From Zeus faber (taxonomy: Eukaryota; Chordata; Actinopteri; Zeiformes; Zeidae), in the NCBI GenBank assembly GCA_960531495.1, contig OY482861.1:1860001-1924000 (forward strand): a DNA stretch of 64,000 nucleotides, read 5' to 3'. A program made the translations under genes and the position numbers. This document shows, in pieces, positions 1 to 10,119 of this stretch. The notes below the pieces were generated by a model. That model made no database searches, was not told where the DNA came from, and saw nothing but the letters and a program-made list of their open reading frames with translations. The number at the start of each line of letters is the position of its first letter. Positions within the stretch are counted from its first letter, which is position 1.

Positions 1-100
1 TAAACGCTTCAGTCATTACTCTGTGTGACAGTGTCAGACAGTTTAATTACAATGGTGAACTAGTATATGCTGCTAAAGCGTTGTTTGTCAAACAGTTTTA

Positions 101-296
101 GGCCCATACAACATGTATTTGTCGAGGTATGAGCATTTTCAGAACATTGGACGGTTTGCTGTCTAGCTGAATTAGAGAAACACCGAACCATTGTCTCTTC
201 AGAGGTGAATGATTCAGAATGCTGCAGTACAGCATAGAAATTTTATTAATATGATGAACTATTATGTGCTTCCTAAGTTTTTCTCTCAGATTTCTA
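101..296 (+). repeat. Y monomer, reference copy (196 bp)
   Basis: This complete Y unit stands for the type. It shares its head (through about base 40) and its tail (TGAACTA...TGTGCTTC-like) with X, but the middle is different. The middle contains a hairpin-capable segment, ATGCTG-CAGTA-CAGCAT at 219-235, with a six-base stem and a five-base loop. The hairpin is retained in nearly all Y copies in regions A and C. Confidence 0.9.
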
Positions 297-688
297 TGCC
301 CATCTAACATGTATTTCTGGAGTTATGATCATTTTCAGAACTTGTGACGGTTTGCTGTCTAACTGAATTAGAGAAACACCGAACCATTGTCTCTTCAGAG
401 GTGAATGATTCAGAATGCTGCAGTACAGCATAGAAATTTAATTAATATGATGAACTATTATGTGCTTCTGAAGTGTTTCTCTCAGATTTCTATGCCCATC
501 TAACATGTATTTCTGGAGTTATGATCATTTTCAGAACTTGTGACGGTTTGCTGTCTAACTGAATTAGAGTAACACCGAACCATTGTCTCTTCAGAGGTGA
601 ATGATTCAGAATGCTGCAGTACAGCATAGAAATTTAATTAATATGATGAACTATTATGTGCTTCTTAAGTGTTTCTCACAGATTTCTA

Positions 689-896
689 GGCCCATCTAAC
701 ATGTATTTGTGGAGTTATGATCATTTTCATCATTGTGTGCACATGTGGGAAAAAACGCATTTTCAGCCGATTTAAACGTCGAAAAGGGGAATTGGTTAAA
801 CGCTTCAGTCATTACTCTGTGTGACAGTGTCAGACAGTTTAAATACAATGGTGAACTAGTATATGCTGCTAAAGTGTTGTTTGTCAAACAGTTTTC
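689..896 (+). repeat. X monomer, reference copy (208 bp)
   Basis: This complete X unit stands for the type. Its first ~40 bases and last ~55 bases are clearly related to those of Y. Its central ~110 bases are unrelated to the Y core. The core holds two overlapping palindromes, TGTGCACA (736-743) and CACATGTG (740-747), and an interrupted dyad TGACA-G-TGTCA (822-832). An adjacent copy at 897-1104 is almost identical. No protein-binding box is recognised with confidence. Confidence 0.9.
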
Positions 897-2104
897 GGCC
901 CATCTAACATGTATTTGTCGAGTTATGATCATTTTCATCATTGTGTGCACATGTGGGAAAAAACGCATTTTCAGCCGATTTAAACGTCGAAAAGGGGAAT
1001 TGGTTAAACGCTTCAATCATTACTCTGTGTGACAGTGTCAGACAGTTTAAATACAATGGTGAACTAGTATATGCTGCTAAAGCGTTGTTTGTCAAACAGT
1101 TTTAGGCCCATACAACATGTATTTGTCGAGGTATGAGCATTTTCAGAACATTGGACGGTTTGCTGTCTAGCTGAATTAGAGAAACACCGAACCATTGTCT
1201 CTTCAGAGGTGAATGATTCAGAATGCTGCAGTACAGCATAGAAATTTTATTAATATGATGAACTATTATGTGCTTCTTAAGTGTTTCTCACAGATTTCTA
1301 GGCCCATCTAACATGTATTTGTGGAGTTATGATCATTTTCATCATTGTGTGCACATGTGGGAAAAAACGCATTTTCAGCCGATTTAAACGTCGAAAAGGG
1401 GAATTGGTTAAACGCTTCAGTCATTACTCTGTGTGACAGTGTCAGACAGTTTAAATACAATGGTGAACTAGTATATGCTGCTAAAGCGTTGTTTGTCAAA
1501 CAGTTTTAGGCCCATACAACATGTATTTGACGAGGTATGAGCATTTTCAGAACATTGGACGGTTTGCTGTCTAGCTGAATTAGAGAAACACCGAACCATT
1601 GTCTCTTCAGAGGTGAATGATTCAGAATGCTGCAGTACAGCATAGAAATTTAATTAATATGATGAACTATTATGTGCTTCCTAAGTTTTTCTCTCAGATT
1701 TCTATGCCCATCTAACATGTATTTCTGGATTTATTATCATTTTCAGAACTTGTGACGGTTTGCTGTCTAGCTGAATTAGAGAAACACCGAACCATTGTCT
1801 CTTCAGAGGTGAATGATTCAGAATGCTGCAGTACAGCATAGAAATTTAATTAATACGATGAACTATTATGTGCTTCTTAAGTGTTTCTCACAGATTTCTA
1901 GGCCCATCTAACATGTATTTGTGGAGTTATGATCATTTTCATCATTGTGTGCACATGTGGGAAAAAACGCATTTTCAGCCGATTTTAACGTCGAAAAGGG
2001 GAATTGGTTAAACGCTTCAGTCATTACTCTGTGTGACAGTGTCAGACAGTTTAAATACAATGGTGAACTAGTATATGCTGCTAAAGTGTTGTTTGTCAAA
2101 CAGT

Positions 2105-2145
2105 TTTAGTCCCATACAACATGTATTTGTCGAGTCGAAAAACTT
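2105..2145. other. Junction between the X/Y satellite and the 59/36-bp satellite
   Basis: The X/Y unit that starts at 2109 stops after its first 26 bases at a GTCGAG. The sequence continues directly with TCGAAAAACTTC, the recurrent box of region B. TCGA lies on both sides of the join, so the exact breakpoint is ambiguous by about four bases. This looks like joining at short homology, not a transposon end; no terminal inverted repeat or target duplication is visible. Confidence 0.8.
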
Positions 2146-2829
2146 CAAAATATACAACGCCGAAAAATATCACAAATACTTCAAAATTTACAACCCAGAT
2201 AAATATCCCAAAAACGACTTACGGAAAATGTCGAAAAACGTCGAAATACACAACGCCAAAAAATGTCCCAAAAACGTCAAAATATACAACCCAGGTAATA
2301 TCCCAAAAACGATATAAAACTATGTCGAAAAACGTCAAAATATACAACGCCAAAAAATATCCCACCACTACATAATACTATGTCGAACAACATCAAAATA
2401 TACCACATCGAAAAATATCACAATAACGTAAAAATATAAAACCCAGATAAATATCCCAAAAAACGACATAATATACGATGTCGAAAAAAGTCAACATATA
2501 CAACACCAAAAAATGTCCCAAAAACGTCAAAATATACAACCCAGAAAAAAATCCCAAAAACGATATATTACTATGTCGAAAAACGTCAAAATATACAACG
2601 CCAAAAAATATCCCAGAAACTACATTATACTATGTCGAATAAGTCAAAATATACAACGCCAAATATGTCCCAAAAACGTCAAAATATACAACCCAGAGAA
2701 ATATCCCAAAAACGACATAATACTATGTCAAAAAACGTCCAAATATACAACACGAAAAAATTTCCCAAAAACGACATAATACTATGTTGAAAAACGTCAA
2801 AATATACCACGTCGAAAAATATCACAATA

Positions 2830-3241
2830 ACGTAAAAATATACAACCCAGATAAATATTCCAAAAACGACATACTTGTTACGTCGAAAAAAGTCAAAATA
2901 TACAATGCCAAAATATGTCTAAAGACGTCAAAATATACAACCCAGATAAATATCCCAAGAACGACATACTTGTTACGTCGAAAAAAGGCAAAATATACAA
3001 CACCAAAAAATATCCCAAAAACTACATAATACTATGTCGAAAAACGTCAAAATATACAACGCCAAAATATGTCCCAAAAACGTCAAAATATACAACCCAG
3101 ATAAATATCCCAAAAACAATATATTACTATGTCGAAAAACGTCAAAAAATACAACGCCAAAAAATATCCCAAAAACTACATAATACTATGTCGAAGAACG
3201 TCAAAATACACAACACCAAAAAATATCCCAAAAACTACATA
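2830..3241 (+). repeat. Region B block, copy 1 of a 3,061-bp-spaced duplication
   Basis: This block has the rare segment ATACTTGTTACGTCG twice (at 2871 and 2966) and a GTCGAAGAAC variant at 3190. All three recur at 5932, 6027 and 6251, each exactly 3,061 bp further on. The block is therefore a copy of the right end of region B, with point differences. Confidence 0.8.
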
Positions 3242-4174
3242 ATACTCTGTCGAAAAACGTCAAAATATACAACGCCGAAAAATATCACAAATACTTCAAA
3301 ATTTACAACCCAGATAAATATTCCAAAAATGACATGATACTATGCCGAAAAACGTCAAAATATACAACGCCGAAAAATATCCCAAAAACGACATACTATA
3401 CTATGTCAAAAAAAGTCAAAATATCCAACACCAAAAAATATCCCAAAAACTACATAATACTATGTCGAAAAACATCAAAATATACCATGTCGAAAAATAT
3501 CACAATAACGTAAAAATATACAACCCAGATAAATATCCCAAAAAACGACATAATGTACTATGTCGAAAAAAGTCAAAATATACAGCTCCAAAAAATGTCC
3601 CAAAAACGTCAAAATATACAACCCAGATAAAAATCCCAAAAACGATATATTACTATGTCGAAAAACGTCAAAATATACAACGCCAAAAAATATCCCAAAA
3701 ACTACATAATACTCTGTCGAAAAACGTCAAAATATACAACGCCGAAAAATATCACAAATACTTCAAAATTTACAACCCAGATAAATATTCCAAAAATGAC
3801 ATGATACTATGCCGAAAAACGTCAAAATATACAACGCCGAAAAATATCCCAAAAACGACATACTATACTATGTCAAAAAAAGTCAAAATATACAACACCA
3901 AAAAATATCCCAAAAACTACATAATACTATGTCGAAAAACATCAAAATATACCATGTCGAAAAATATCACAATAACGTAAAAATATACAACCCAGATAAA
4001 TATCCCAAAAAACGACATAATGTACTATGTCGAAAAAAGTCAAAATATACAGCGCCAAAAAATGTCCCAAAAACGTCAAAATATACAACCCAGATAAAAA
4101 TCCCAAAAACGATATATTACTATGTCGAAAAACGTCAAAATATACAACGCCAAAAATTATCCCAAAAACTACAT
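3241..4174 (+). repeat. 467-bp tandem duplication inside region B
   Basis: Two copies, 3241-3707 and 3708-4174, follow each other directly. The AATACTCTGTCG variant marks the start of both, and I see only a few single-base differences between them. The overlapping open frames that start at 3342 and 3809 are the same sequence displaced by 467 bases. Confidence 0.88.
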
Positions 4175-4422
4175 AATACTATGTCGAAAAACGTCAAAAT
4201 ATACCACGTCGAAAAATATCACAAAAACTTCAAAATATACAACCCAGATAAATATTCCAAAAATGACTTACTAAACTATGTCGAAAAAAGCCAAAATATA
4301 CAACGCCAAAATATGTCCCAAAAACGTCAAACTTTACAACCCAGATAAATATCCCAAAAATGACATAATACTATGCCGAAAAACGTCAAAATATACAACG
4401 CCAAAAAATATCCCAAAAACGA

Positions 4423-4760
4423 CATAATACTATATCGAAAAACGTCAAAATATACAACCCAGATAAATATCCCAAAAACTACATAATACTATGTCGAAAA
4501 ACGTCAAAATATACAACGCTGAAAAATATCACAAATACTTCAAAATATACAACTCAGATAAATAATCCAAAAACGACATCCAAAAAATGTCGAAAAAAGT
4601 CCAAATATACAAGAACAAAAAATATCCCAAAAACGACCAGTATGTCATATGTATCCCAAAGTACGACACTATGTCAAAAAACTTCTATATATACAACGCC
4701 AAAAAATATCCCAAAAATGACATAATACCATGTCGAAAAACATCAAAATATAAAATGCCG
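4423..4760 (+). repeat. Region B block, copy 1 of a ~1.06-1.08-kb-spaced duplication
   Basis: The block carries unusual variants: CATAATACTATATCG at 4423, ACAACGCTGAAAAATATC at 4513 and CTATATATACAAC at 4685. These recur at 5501, 5591 and 5741. The spacing is 1,078 bp at the left and 1,056 bp at the right, so about 22 bp differ between the copies. Copy 1 has extra sequence near 4640-4665. Confidence 0.75.
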
Positions 4761-5500
4761 AAAAATATCCCAAAAACTACATATTATACTATGTCGAAAA
4801 AAGTCAAAATATACAACGCCAAAATATGTCCCAAAAACGTCAAACTTTACAACCCAGATAAATATCCCAAAAATGACATAATACTATGCCGAAAAACGTC
4901 AAAATATACAACGCCGAAAAATATCCCAAAAACGACATACTATATTTGTCAAAAAAAGTCAAAATATACAGCGCCAAAAAATGTCCCAAAAACGTCAAAA
5001 TATACAACCCAGATAAAAATCCCAAAAACGATTTATTACCATGTCGAAAAACGTCAAAATATACAACGCCAAAAAATATCCCAAAAACTGCATAATACTA
5101 TGTCGAAAAACGTCAAAATATACCACGTCGAAAAATATCACAATAACGTAAAAATATACAACCCAGATAAATATTCCAAAAATGACATACTAAACTATGT
5201 CGAAAAAAGCCAAAATATACAGCGCCAAAATATGTCCAAAAACGTCAAAATATACAACCCAGATAAATATCCCAAAAAAGGACATAATATACTATGTCGA
5301 AAAAAGTCAACATACACAACACCAAAAAATATCCCAAAAACTACATAATACTATGTCAAAAAACGTAAAAAAATATACCATGCCGAAAAATATCACAAAT
5401 ACTTCAAAATTTACAACCCAGATAAATATCCCAAAAACGACATACGGAAAAAGTAGAAAAAAGTCAAAACATACAACGCCAAAAAATATCCCAAAATCGA

Positions 5501-5830
5501 CATAATACTATATCGAAAAACGTCAAAATATACAACCCAGATAAATATCCCAAAAACTACATAATACTATGTCAAAAAACGTAAAAATATACAACGCTGA
5601 AAAATATCACAAATACTTCAAAATATACAACTCAGATAAATAAGCCAAAAACGACATCCAAAAAAAGTCGAAAAAAAGTCAAAATATACAAGGCCAAAAA
5701 ATATCCCAAAAACGACCTATTACACTATGTCGAAAAACGTCTATATATACAACGCCAAAAAATATCCCAAAAATGACATAATACCATGTCGAAAAACGTC
5801 AAAATATAAAACGCCGAAAAATATCCCAAA
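5501..5830 (+). repeat. Region B block, copy 2 of the ~1.06-1.08-kb-spaced duplication
   Basis: This is the partner of 4423-4760. It shares the same rare variants in the same order, with small indels. Confidence 0.75.
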
Positions 5831-5889
5831 AACTAGAGAATACTATGTCGAAAAATGTCAAAATATACAACGCCGAAAAATGTCACAAA

Positions 5890-6302
5890 TACTTCAAAGT
5901 ATACAACCCAGATAAATATTCCAAAAACGACATACTTGTTACGTCGAAAAAAGTCAAAATATACAACGCCAAAATATGTCCAAAGACGTCAAAATATACA
6001 ACCCAGATAAAAATCCCAAGAACGACATACTTGTTACGTCGAAAAAAGTCAAAATATACAACACCAAAAAAAATCCCAAAAACTACATAATACTATGTCG
6101 AAAAACGTCAAAATATACAACGCCAAAATATGTCCCTAAAACGTCAAAATATACAACCCTGAGAAATATCCCAAAAACAATTTATTACTATGTCGAAAAA
6201 CGTCAAAAAATACAACGCCAAAAAATATCCCAAAAACTACATAATACTAGGTCGAAGAACGTCAAAATATACAACACCAAAAAACATCCCAAAAACTACA
6301 TA
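5890..6302 (+). repeat. Region B block, copy 2 of the 3,061-bp-spaced duplication; right end of the array
   Basis: This is the partner of 2830-3241. The array breaks off at about 6302, where the text turns from ACTACATAAT into X-type satellite on the opposite strand. The corresponding point in copy 1 is 3241. Confidence 0.78.
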
Positions 6303-7664
6303 ATTCCTATCTGTCACTGTCACACAGAGTAATGACTGTAGCTTTTAACCAATTCGCCTTTTTTCGACGTTTAAATCGGCTGAAAATGCATTTTTTCCCA
6401 CATGTGCACACTATGATGAAAATGATCATAACTCCACAAATACATGTTAGATGGGCATAGAAATCTGTGAGAAACATTTAAGAAGCACATAATAGTTCAT
6501 CATATTAATTTAATTTCTATGCTGTACTGCAGCATTCTGAACCATTCACCTTTGATGAGACAATGGTTCAGTGTTTCTCTAATTCAGCTAGACAGCAAAC
6601 CGTCCAAAGTTCTGACGTGATCAAAACTCCACAAATACATGTTAGATGGGCCTAGAGGTCTGTGAGAAACACTTAAGAAGCACATAATAGTTCCTCATAT
6701 TAGATTTCAATGGTGTACGGCAGCATTCTGAATCATTCACCTATAAAGAGACAAAGGTTCGGTGTTTCTCTAATTCAGCTAGACCGCAAATCGTCCAAAG
6801 TTCTGAAAATGATCATAACTCGAAAAATCCATTTTATATGGGCCTAAAACTGTTTGACCAACAACACTTTAGCAGCATATACTAGTTCATCATTGTATTT
6901 AAACTGTCTGTCACTGTCACACAGAGTAATGACTGTAGCTTTTAACCAATTCGCCTTTTCGACGTTTAAATCGGCTGAAAATGCGTTTTTTCCCACATGT
7001 GCACACTATGATGAAAATGATCATAACTCGACAAATACATTTTATTTGGGCCTAAAACTGTTTGACAAACAACACTTTAGCAGCATATACTAGTTCACTA
7101 TTGTATTTAAACTGTCTGGCACTGTCACACAGAGTAATGACTGAAGTGTTTAACCAATTCGCCTTTTCGACGTTTAAATCGGCTGAAAATGCGTATTTTC
7201 CCACATGTGCACACTATGATCAAAATGATCAAACCTCGACAAATACATTTTAAATGGGCCTAAAACTGTTTGACATACAACACTTTAGCAGCACATACTA
7301 GTTATTCATTGTGTTTAAACTGTCTGACACTGTCAGACAGAGTAATGACTGAAGCTTTAAACCAAATCGCCTTTTCGACGTTTAAATCGGCTGAAAACGC
7401 ATTTTTTCCCACATGTGCACACTATGATGAAAATGATCATAACTCAACAAATACATATTAGATGGGCCTAGAACTCTGTGAGAAACACTTAAGAAGGACA
7501 TAATAGTTCATCATATTAATTACATTTCTATGCTGTACTGCAGCATTCTGAATCATTCACCGCTGAAGAGACAATGGTTCGGTGTTTCTCTAATTCAGCT
7601 AGACAGCAAACCGTTCAAAGTTCTGAAAATGCTCATAACTCGACAAATACATGTTGTATGGGAC

Positions 7665-7863
7665 TAAAACTGTTTGACAAGCAACACTTTAGCAGCACAG
7701 ACTAGTTCATCATATTAATTAAATTTCTATGCTGTACTGCAGCATTCTGAATCATTCACCTCTGAAGAGACAATGGTTCGGTGTTTCTCTAATTCAGCTA
7801 GATACCAAACCGTCCAAAGTTCTGAAAATGATCATAACTCGAAAAATACATGTTAGATGGGCC
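7665..7863 (-). repeat. X/Y hybrid monomer 1 (199 bp)
   Basis: On the plus strand the unit opens with the X-type end (AACTGTTTGAC...CACTTTAGCAGC). It switches within the shared AGTTCATCA region to the Y-type core and Y-type head. The 199-bp length lies between the two parent lengths, as expected for exchange inside the common tail. Confidence 0.85.
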
Positions 7864-8255
7864 TAAAACTCTGTGAGAAACACTTATGGGGCTCATAATA
7901 GTTCATCATATTAATCAAATTTCTATGCTGTACTGTAGCATTGTGAATCATTCACTTATGAAGAGACAATGGTTCGGTGTTTCTCTAATTGAGCTAGACA
8001 GCAAACCGTCCAAAGTTCTGAAAATGATCATAACTCCACAACTACATGTTAGATGGGTCTAGAACTCTGTGAGAAAAACTGAAGAAGCACATAAAAGTTC
8101 ATCAAATTAATTAAATTCATATGCTGTACTGCAGCATTCTGAATCATTCACCTCTGAAGAGACAATGGTTCGGTGTTTCTCTAATTCAGCTAGACAGCAA
8201 ACCGTCCCAAGTTCTGAAAATGCTCATAGCTCGACAAATACATGTTAGATGGGCC

Positions 8256-8460
8256 TAAAACTCTGTGAGAAACACTTATGGAGCACATAATAGTTCATCA
8301 TATTGATCAAATTGATCAAATTTCTATGCTGTACTGCACCATTCTGAACCATTCACCTCTGAAGAGACAAAGGTTCGGTGTTTCTCTAATTCAGCTAGAC
8401 AGCAAACCGTCCAAAGTTCTGAAAATGCTCATAACTCTACAAATACATGTTGTATGGGAC
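8256..8460 (-). repeat. Y monomer with a 9-bp internal duplication (205 bp)
   Basis: The segment ATTGATCAAATTGATCAAAT near 8302-8321 holds a tandem nine-base duplication. It accounts exactly for the extra length over the standard 196 bp. Confidence 0.85.
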
Positions 8461-9268
8461 TAAAACTGTTTGACAAACAACACTTTAGCAGCACATACTT
8501 GTTCATCATAGTATTTAAACTGTCTGACACTGTCACACAGAGTAATGACTGAAGCGTTTAACCAATTCGCCTTTTCGACGTTTAAATCGGCTGAAAATGC
8601 GTTTTTTCCCACATGTGCACACTATGATGAAAATGATCATAACTCGACAAATACATTTTATATGGGCCTAAAACTGTTTGACATACAACACTTTAGCAGC
8701 TTATACTAGTTCATCATTGTATTTAAACTGTCTGACACTGCCACCGAGAGTAATGACTGAAGCTTTTAACCAATTCGCCTTTTCGACGTTTAAATCGGCT
8801 GAAAATGCATTTTTCCCCACATGTGCACACTATGATGAAAATTATCATAACTCCACAAAAAAATGTTAGATGGGTCTAGAAGTCTGTGAGAAACACTTAA
8901 GAAGCACATAATAGTTCATCATATTAATTAAATTTCTATGCTGTACTGCAGCATTCTGAATCATTCACCTCTGAAGAGACAATGGGTCGGTGTTTCTCTA
9001 ATTCAGTTAGACAGCAAACCGTCCAAAGTTCTGAAAATTATCATAACTCGAAAAATTCATGTTAGATGGGCTTAAAACTCTGTGAGAAACACTTATTGAC
9101 CACATAATAGTTCATCATATTAATCAAATTTCTATGCTGTACTGCAGCATTCTGAACCATTCACCATTGATGAGACAATGGTTCAGTGTTTCTCTAATTC
9201 AGCTAGAAAGCAAACCGTTCAAAGTTCTGAAACTGCTCATAACTCGACAAATAGATGTTGTATGGGAC

Positions 9269-9467
9269 TAAAACTGTTTGACAAGCAACACTTTAGCAGC
9301 ACAGACTAGTTCATCATATTAATTACATTTCTATGCTGTACTGCAGCATTCTGAATCATTCACCTCTGAAGAGACAATGGTTCGGTGTTTCTCTAATTCA
9401 GTTAGACAGCAAACCGTCCACAGTTCTGAAAATGATCATAACTCCACAGATACATGTTAGATGGTTC
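9269..9467 (-). repeat. X/Y hybrid monomer 2 (199 bp)
   Basis: It has the same composition, length and crossover point as the hybrid at 7665, and the same GCAGCACAGACTAG variant. The two probably descend from one exchange that was later copied; they start 1,604 bp apart. Confidence 0.85.
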
Positions 9468-9872
9468 TAGAACTCTGTGAGAAAAAACTTAAGAAGCACA
9501 TAATAGTTCATCAAATTAATCAAATTTCTATGCTGTTCTGCACCATTCTGAATCATTCACCGCTGAAGAGACAATGGTTCGGTGTTTCTCTAATTCAGCT
9601 AGACAGCAAACGATCAAATGTTCTGAAAATGATCGTAACTCCACAAATACATGTTATATGGGACTAAAACTGTTTGACAAACAACACTTTAGCAGCACAG
9701 ACTAGTTAGTCATAGTATTCAAACTGTCTGACACTGTCACACAGAGTAATGACTGAAGCGTTTAACCTATTCGCCTTTTCGACGTTTAAATCGGTTGAAA
9801 ATTTGTTTTTTCCCACATGTGCACACTATGATGAAAATGATCATAACTCGACAAATACATGTTGTATGGGAC

Positions 9873-10006
9873 TAAAACTGTTTGACAAGCAACACTTTAG
9901 CAGCACATACTTGTTCATCATAGTATTTAAACTGTCTGACACTGTCACACAGAGTAATGACTGTCTGAAAATGATCATAACTCGAAAAATACATGTTAGA
10001 TGGGCC
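9873..10006 (-). repeat. Deleted or recombinant monomer (134 bp)
   Basis: The unit begins as X on the plus strand through AGAGTAATGACTG, then jumps to TCTGAAAATGATCATAAC, which is a Y-type end. Most of both cores is missing. It is the second-last unit before the change to region D. Confidence 0.8.
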
Positions 10007-10119
10007 TAAAACTCTGTGAGAAACACTTATGGAGCACATAATAGTTCATCATATTAATCATCATATTATGTACTGCAGCATTCTGAACCATTCACCTTTG
10101 ATGAGACAATGGTTCGGTA
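10007..10119 (-). repeat. Truncated, rearranged Y monomer at the C/D boundary
   Basis: This Y unit has a local rearrangement: CATCATATTA is repeated and part of the ATTTCTATGCTG segment is lost. It stops at GGTTCGGT, where the GAAA-rich array begins. The boundary is abrupt, with no terminal repeat or poly-A tail. Confidence 0.8.

Larger units (their letters stand above)
1..2134 (+). repeat. X/Y satellite array, direct orientation (region A)
   Basis: This is a head-to-tail array of two monomer types that begin at a shared GGCCCAT-like box. Reading from the left: partial X 1-100, Y 101-296, Y 297-492, Y 493-688, X 689-896, X 897-1104, Y 1105-1300, X 1301-1508, Y 1509-1704, Y 1705-1900, X 1901-2108, then only the Y-type head of the next unit, 2109-2134. 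Every complete X is 208 bp and every complete Y is 196 bp by boundary spacing. Copies of one type differ at only a few bases, which suggests recent homogenisation. Small open frames of 60-106 codons cross the units on both strands; they recur with the repeat and have no gene-like content. I do not recognise the satellite family by name. Confidence 0.95.
2135..6305 (+). repeat. AT-rich 59/36-bp satellite array (region B)
   Basis: The basic unit is GTCAAAATATACAACGCC, then an AAAAAATATCCCAAAAAC-like segment, then a CATAATACTATGTCGAAAAAC-like segment, 59 bp in all. A 36-bp version lacks the last ~23 bases, and 36 + 59 bp pairs often alternate. A variant segment reads ACAACCCAGATAAATAT in place of ACAACGCCAAAAAATAT. 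Plus-strand open frames of up to 253 codons arise because the unit has few stops. They are not genes: 59 is not a multiple of three, so one DNA word is read in turn as KNVKIYN, KTSKYTT and KRQNIQ, giving a 59-residue cycle of three frame translations. Confidence 0.93.
6306..10119 (-). repeat. X/Y satellite array, inverted orientation (region C)
   Basis: The reverse complement of the region A satellite. Unit ends were placed at ATGGGCC or close variants: X partial 6311-6457, Y 6458-6652, Y 6653-6844, X 6845-7052, X 7053-7260, X 7261-7468, Y 7469-7664, hybrid 7665-7863, Y 7864-8059, Y 8060-8255, Y 8256-8460, X 8461-8668, X 8669-8876, Y 8877-9072, Y 9073-9268, hybrid 9269-9467, Y 9468-9664, X 9665-9872, recombinant 9873-10006, Y partial 10007-10119. 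Copies differ from one another more than in region A. Plus-strand open frames of 60-86 codons recur with X units and are repeat artefacts. Confidence 0.94.

Noticed and set aside
689..896. CENP-B box in the X monomer
   Set aside because: A CCG and a downstream CGAA are present but about three bases too far apart, and the required T is missing. The consensus is not met.
733..1032. 99-codon plus-strand frame and 106-codon minus-strand frame in region A
   Set aside because: They lie across satellite monomers and recur with them on both strands.
4587..5348. 253-codon Lys/Tyr/Asn-rich frame as a gene
   Set aside because: The 59-bp unit cycles through three frames, giving three alternating translations of one word; no conserved domain is present.
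2135..6305. CRISPR array
   Set aside because: Units are contiguous, without unique spacers of constant length, and the context is a vertebrate satellite.
2135..6305. TATA-box promoters (TATATAC and similar)
   Set aside because: They recur in every AT-rich unit and no transcription unit follows.
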